Assembly (NCBI GenBank): GCA_937949585.1
Contig: CALEDW010000076.1
Coordinates: forward strand, 1-6,928
Reading direction: 5' to 3'
Origin: an uncultured Acidimicrobiia bacterium
GTDB lineage: Bacteria > Actinomycetota > Acidimicrobiia > IMCC26256 > CALEDW01
Length of the DNA stretch: 6,928 nucleotides
Part shown: one piece after another, positions 4,760 to 6,928 of the stretch
Layout: the number at the start of each line of letters is the position of its first letter
Position numbering within the stretch: the first letter of the stretch is position 1
Notes under the pieces: model-generated
The model's database searches: none
What the model was told of the DNA's origin: nothing
Seen by the model: only the letters and a program-made list of their open reading frames with translations
Position numbers and translations under genes: made by a program

Positions 4760-6928
4760 ACCGCCGCGCCGGACTACCGGTGTTGCGGGCGTTACCGCCG
4801 AAGCGCGGCCAGTCACCCCGGTCGCGTGCCGGCGTGCGCCACACCACCAGCACCCCGTCGCGGCGGACAACGGCGAGCTCGGTGCGCCCGTCGCCGTCCC
4901 AGTCGCCGGCCGCAGGGGTGCCGACGAGCCAGCCTCCGGACAGCTTGGGCCAGCCCCTGGGGACGCGGCCCTCGGCGTCGACGGCGGTGACGGTGAACGT
5001 CCCGTTGCCGGCCACGACCTCGCGCCGGCCGTCACCGTCGACGTCCACGATCGCCGGGGTGACGAAGAAGGCCATGTCGGGCGTCTCGTGCGGGAACCCG
5101 GCGAGCGCCGTCGCGCCGGCGGCCGGGTCCCAGGCCATGAGCTGGTCGTCGGCGGGGAGCTGCTGTTCGGGGGTGGCCACGTCGAGCAGCCGGGACACCC
5201 CGCCGGTCCCGGCGGCGACCTGCCGGCCCGGTCCCGGCCGCAGCCGCCCGGCGGCGGGACCGGTGAAGGCGGGGAGCACGAGGCCGAGGTCGTCGCTGGT
5301 CCGGTTGGCGCCGAACCCGTCCGGGTCGCCGGTGAGCAGCCCGCCGAACCATTTCAAGGGGATGTCCCGCCCGCCGACCCGGCCGAGGGCGCTGCGCCCG
5401 TCGGCCCCGAGGAGGTACATCGGCCCGACCACCGACGCCACCGCCACCTCGAGCCCGGGCCGCCCCGGCAGGAAGTCGGCGATGGCCGCCTGGGTGCCCA
5501 CCCCCTCCCCGATCGTCGGCAGCACCTGGCGCTGGAACATCCCGACGCGCACGGGCCAGCCGGGGAGGTAGGCGGCCGCGTCGGGGTGGGCGGGGGTGCG
5601 CTGCGGCCCGTCGGCGAGCCGGCCGCGGGCCGTGACCACGACCCGCACCCGCACGGAGAACCGCTCCTCGTCGGAGCGCCCGGTGGCGGGATCGGCCGGG
5701 ACCCCCCGCCCCGCGCCGGGAAGGGCCGCGGCGACGGCCTCGAGGTCGAGCCGGCCGAGCACTCCGTCGAGCGGCCGGCGAAGACCCCGCCGCTCGGCGA
5801 CCACGCGCCACCGGTCCCGGCCCGGGTGCGCCGGCGGGTTGAATCCCGGGGCCCACTCCACCCGCAGGTCGTAGGCCCGGGCCCTCGGGGCGGCGACCCG
5901 GCCCGTCACCGCCACGGTGCCGCGGCCGGGCAGCAGGCTGAAGAACCGCGGCGAGCGCAGGTCGACCTCGGGCGGGATGCGCCGCGCCCGCACCGCTCGC
6001 ACCAGCTCGTAGGCGTTGATCCGCCCGTAGCCGTGCACGGCGTCCCACCCGGGCCGCGATGGGTAGCGGCGCGTCCCGGGGCCGAGGTCGAAGCTGTTCG
6101 CAGGGTCGACGCCGGTAGGGGTGGAGAAGTCGACGTCGTCGGCCGTGGCGCGCACCAGTTGGAGCACCTCTGCCGCCGACAGCCGCAGGCCCCGGGCCCG
6201 GGCCTCGCTCAGGGCCAGGCCGACCATGCCGGCGGCCAGTCCGGTTGCCTCCGATGAGCAGGACGACGACGGCACCGACACGACGGTGCGCCCACCCCAG
6301 TTCGTACAGCCGTTGAGGGCCAGGTACGAGCGGGGGGTGGCGGTGTCCCGGACGGAGTTCACCGCCAGGGTGCGATCGAGGGCGGCGGGGAGGTTCGGGT
6401 GCTTGGAGGCCTCGTCGGCCATCGACGCCACCACCACCACGCCGCGGCGCCACGCCGCGGCGCCACGCCGCGTCGATGGCCCGCCGGACCTGGCGCGGGT
6501 TGTTCAGGGCGCCCAGCGCCTCCTGCACGACCGCCGCACCGGACTCGAGCGCGAACAGGACCCCGGCCGCGAAGCGCCCACCGTCGGCGATGAACGAGTC
6601 GGCCACCCGCACCGGGATGAACAGGCACCGGGGCAGGTGCCCACCTCCCCCGAGCCGTTCGCGGCGGCGGTCGAGTCGATCGCCTCGCCGGTGCCGTGCC
6701 CGTGGTCCACCACGTCGAGGGGGTTGTTGTCGCCGTACAGGAAGTCTCAGCCGGAGATGTCGTCGACGTAGCCGTTGCGGTCGTCGTCGCGCCCGTCGGC
6801 GTGGGCCGGGTCGAGGATGAGGTCCTCGGGGTCCGCCAGCCCGTTGCCGTTGCGGTCGGCGATCGCGCCGAAGTCCGTGACGGTGAAGCGACCGTCGCCG
6901 TCGCAGTCACCGTCACGGCGGGCCGGCC
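4758..6928 (-). pseudogene. S8 family subtilisin-like serine protease with FG-GAP-like C terminus, disrupted, 5' end outside window
   Basis: Read right to left, the visible start PARRDGDCDGDGRFTVTDFG leads into RNGNGLADPEDLI and NGYVDDISG, then an in-frame TGA (6749-6747) where homologous proteases have Trp. After DFLYGDNNPLDVVDHGHGTG (catalytic His codon 6698-6696) a one-base loss at the 6630-6633 G-run shifts the frame to CLFIPVRVADSFIADGG. A 13-bp duplication (6437-6472) then shifts it back to VVVVASMADEASKHPNLPAA. The serine motif SCSSEATG follows (Ser codon 6254-6252), then HGYGRINAYELV. A C-terminal region of about 400 residues has integrin-like calcium motifs DVDGDG (5045-5028) and DWDGDG (4904-4887). 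The catalytic Asp and any signal peptide lie beyond the window. Such proteases are usually secreted. The longest intact piece, 4758-6440, starts inside the catalytic domain and is not a natural start. Either this is a decaying gene or the contig end is badly sequenced; the family call itself is strong. Confidence 0.85.
6437..6472. repeat. 13-bp tandem repeat, 2.8 copies, in the S8 protease
   Basis: The unit CCACGCCGCGGCG occurs at 6437-6449 and 6450-6462, followed by ten bases of a third copy (6463-6472). Because 13 is not a multiple of three, one extra unit shifts the reading frame. Removing exactly one unit joins the two protease frames into RRGVVVVASMAD, the expected subtilase strand, which identifies the extra copy as the cause of the frameshift. 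Confidence 0.9.

Noticed and set aside
2237..4990. Very long plus-strand open frame (917 codons) opposite the ATPases and DUF3107 gene
   Set aside because: It is antisense to four well-recognised genes, has low-complexity composition rich in Arg, Gly, Pro and His, and shows no recognisable domain. Long spurious frames are expected at this GC content.
6437..6472. Repeat array as a CRISPR or regulatory iteron array
   Set aside because: The units are only 13 bp, directly adjacent without spacers, and lie inside a coding sequence whose frame is explained by removing one unit.
6747..6749. UGA recoding as tryptophan or selenocysteine
   Set aside because: TGA is used as the ordinary stop of neighbouring genes, the site is Trp in homologues, no SECIS-like element was recognised nearby, and two other lesions in the same gene make a mutation or sequence error simpler.

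Overview
This is a very GC-rich (roughly 70% by eye) window with dense gene packing, GTG starts and actinobacterial promoter elements (TAGGCT-type -10 boxes). Together with a WhiB protein, a DUF3107 protein and a PdtaS-type kinase this points to Actinomycetota. The style of the S8 protease (calcium-binding DxDGDG motifs, SSEATG serine motif) fits the Acidimicrobiia, but that class-level placement is inference.

Layout. Positions 1-214 (minus) hold the N-terminal part of a glycerophosphodiester phosphodiesterase, cut by the window edge and possibly leaderless. Positions 215-457 are a divergent intergenic region with a good plus-strand promoter and a perfect 6-bp dyad over its -35 box. Positions 458-742 (plus) encode a WhiB1-like iron-sulfur regulator. 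Convergent to it, on the minus strand, runs a tight four-gene unit, read right to left: a DUF3107 protein (4451-4678), two ArsA/Get3-like ATPases (3484-4446 and 2276-3487) and a PdtaS-type cytosolic histidine kinase (784-2271). The junctions are +4, -4 and +4 nt, so co-transcription and translational coupling are likely. Positions 4758-6928 (minus) hold a large secreted-type S8 subtilase with a C-terminal FG-GAP-like region. Its catalytic domain is broken by three lesions within about 310 bp.

How the genes fit together. The convergent whiB1/pdtaS pair is the arrangement of Rv3219/Rv3220c in Mycobacterium tuberculosis. There the Get3-like pair Rv3679/Rv3680 lies elsewhere, beside whiB4. Here the Get3-like pair sits directly upstream of pdtaS, so two separate mycobacterial linkages appear as one cluster. 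This suggests, without proving it, a link between stress sensing (WhiB Fe-S cluster, PdtaS) and Get3-like ATPases that may handle membrane proteins or metabolites. PdtaR, the expected ANTAR partner of PdtaS, is not in the window. No RNA genes, CRISPR arrays, insertion sequences or prophage genes were seen.
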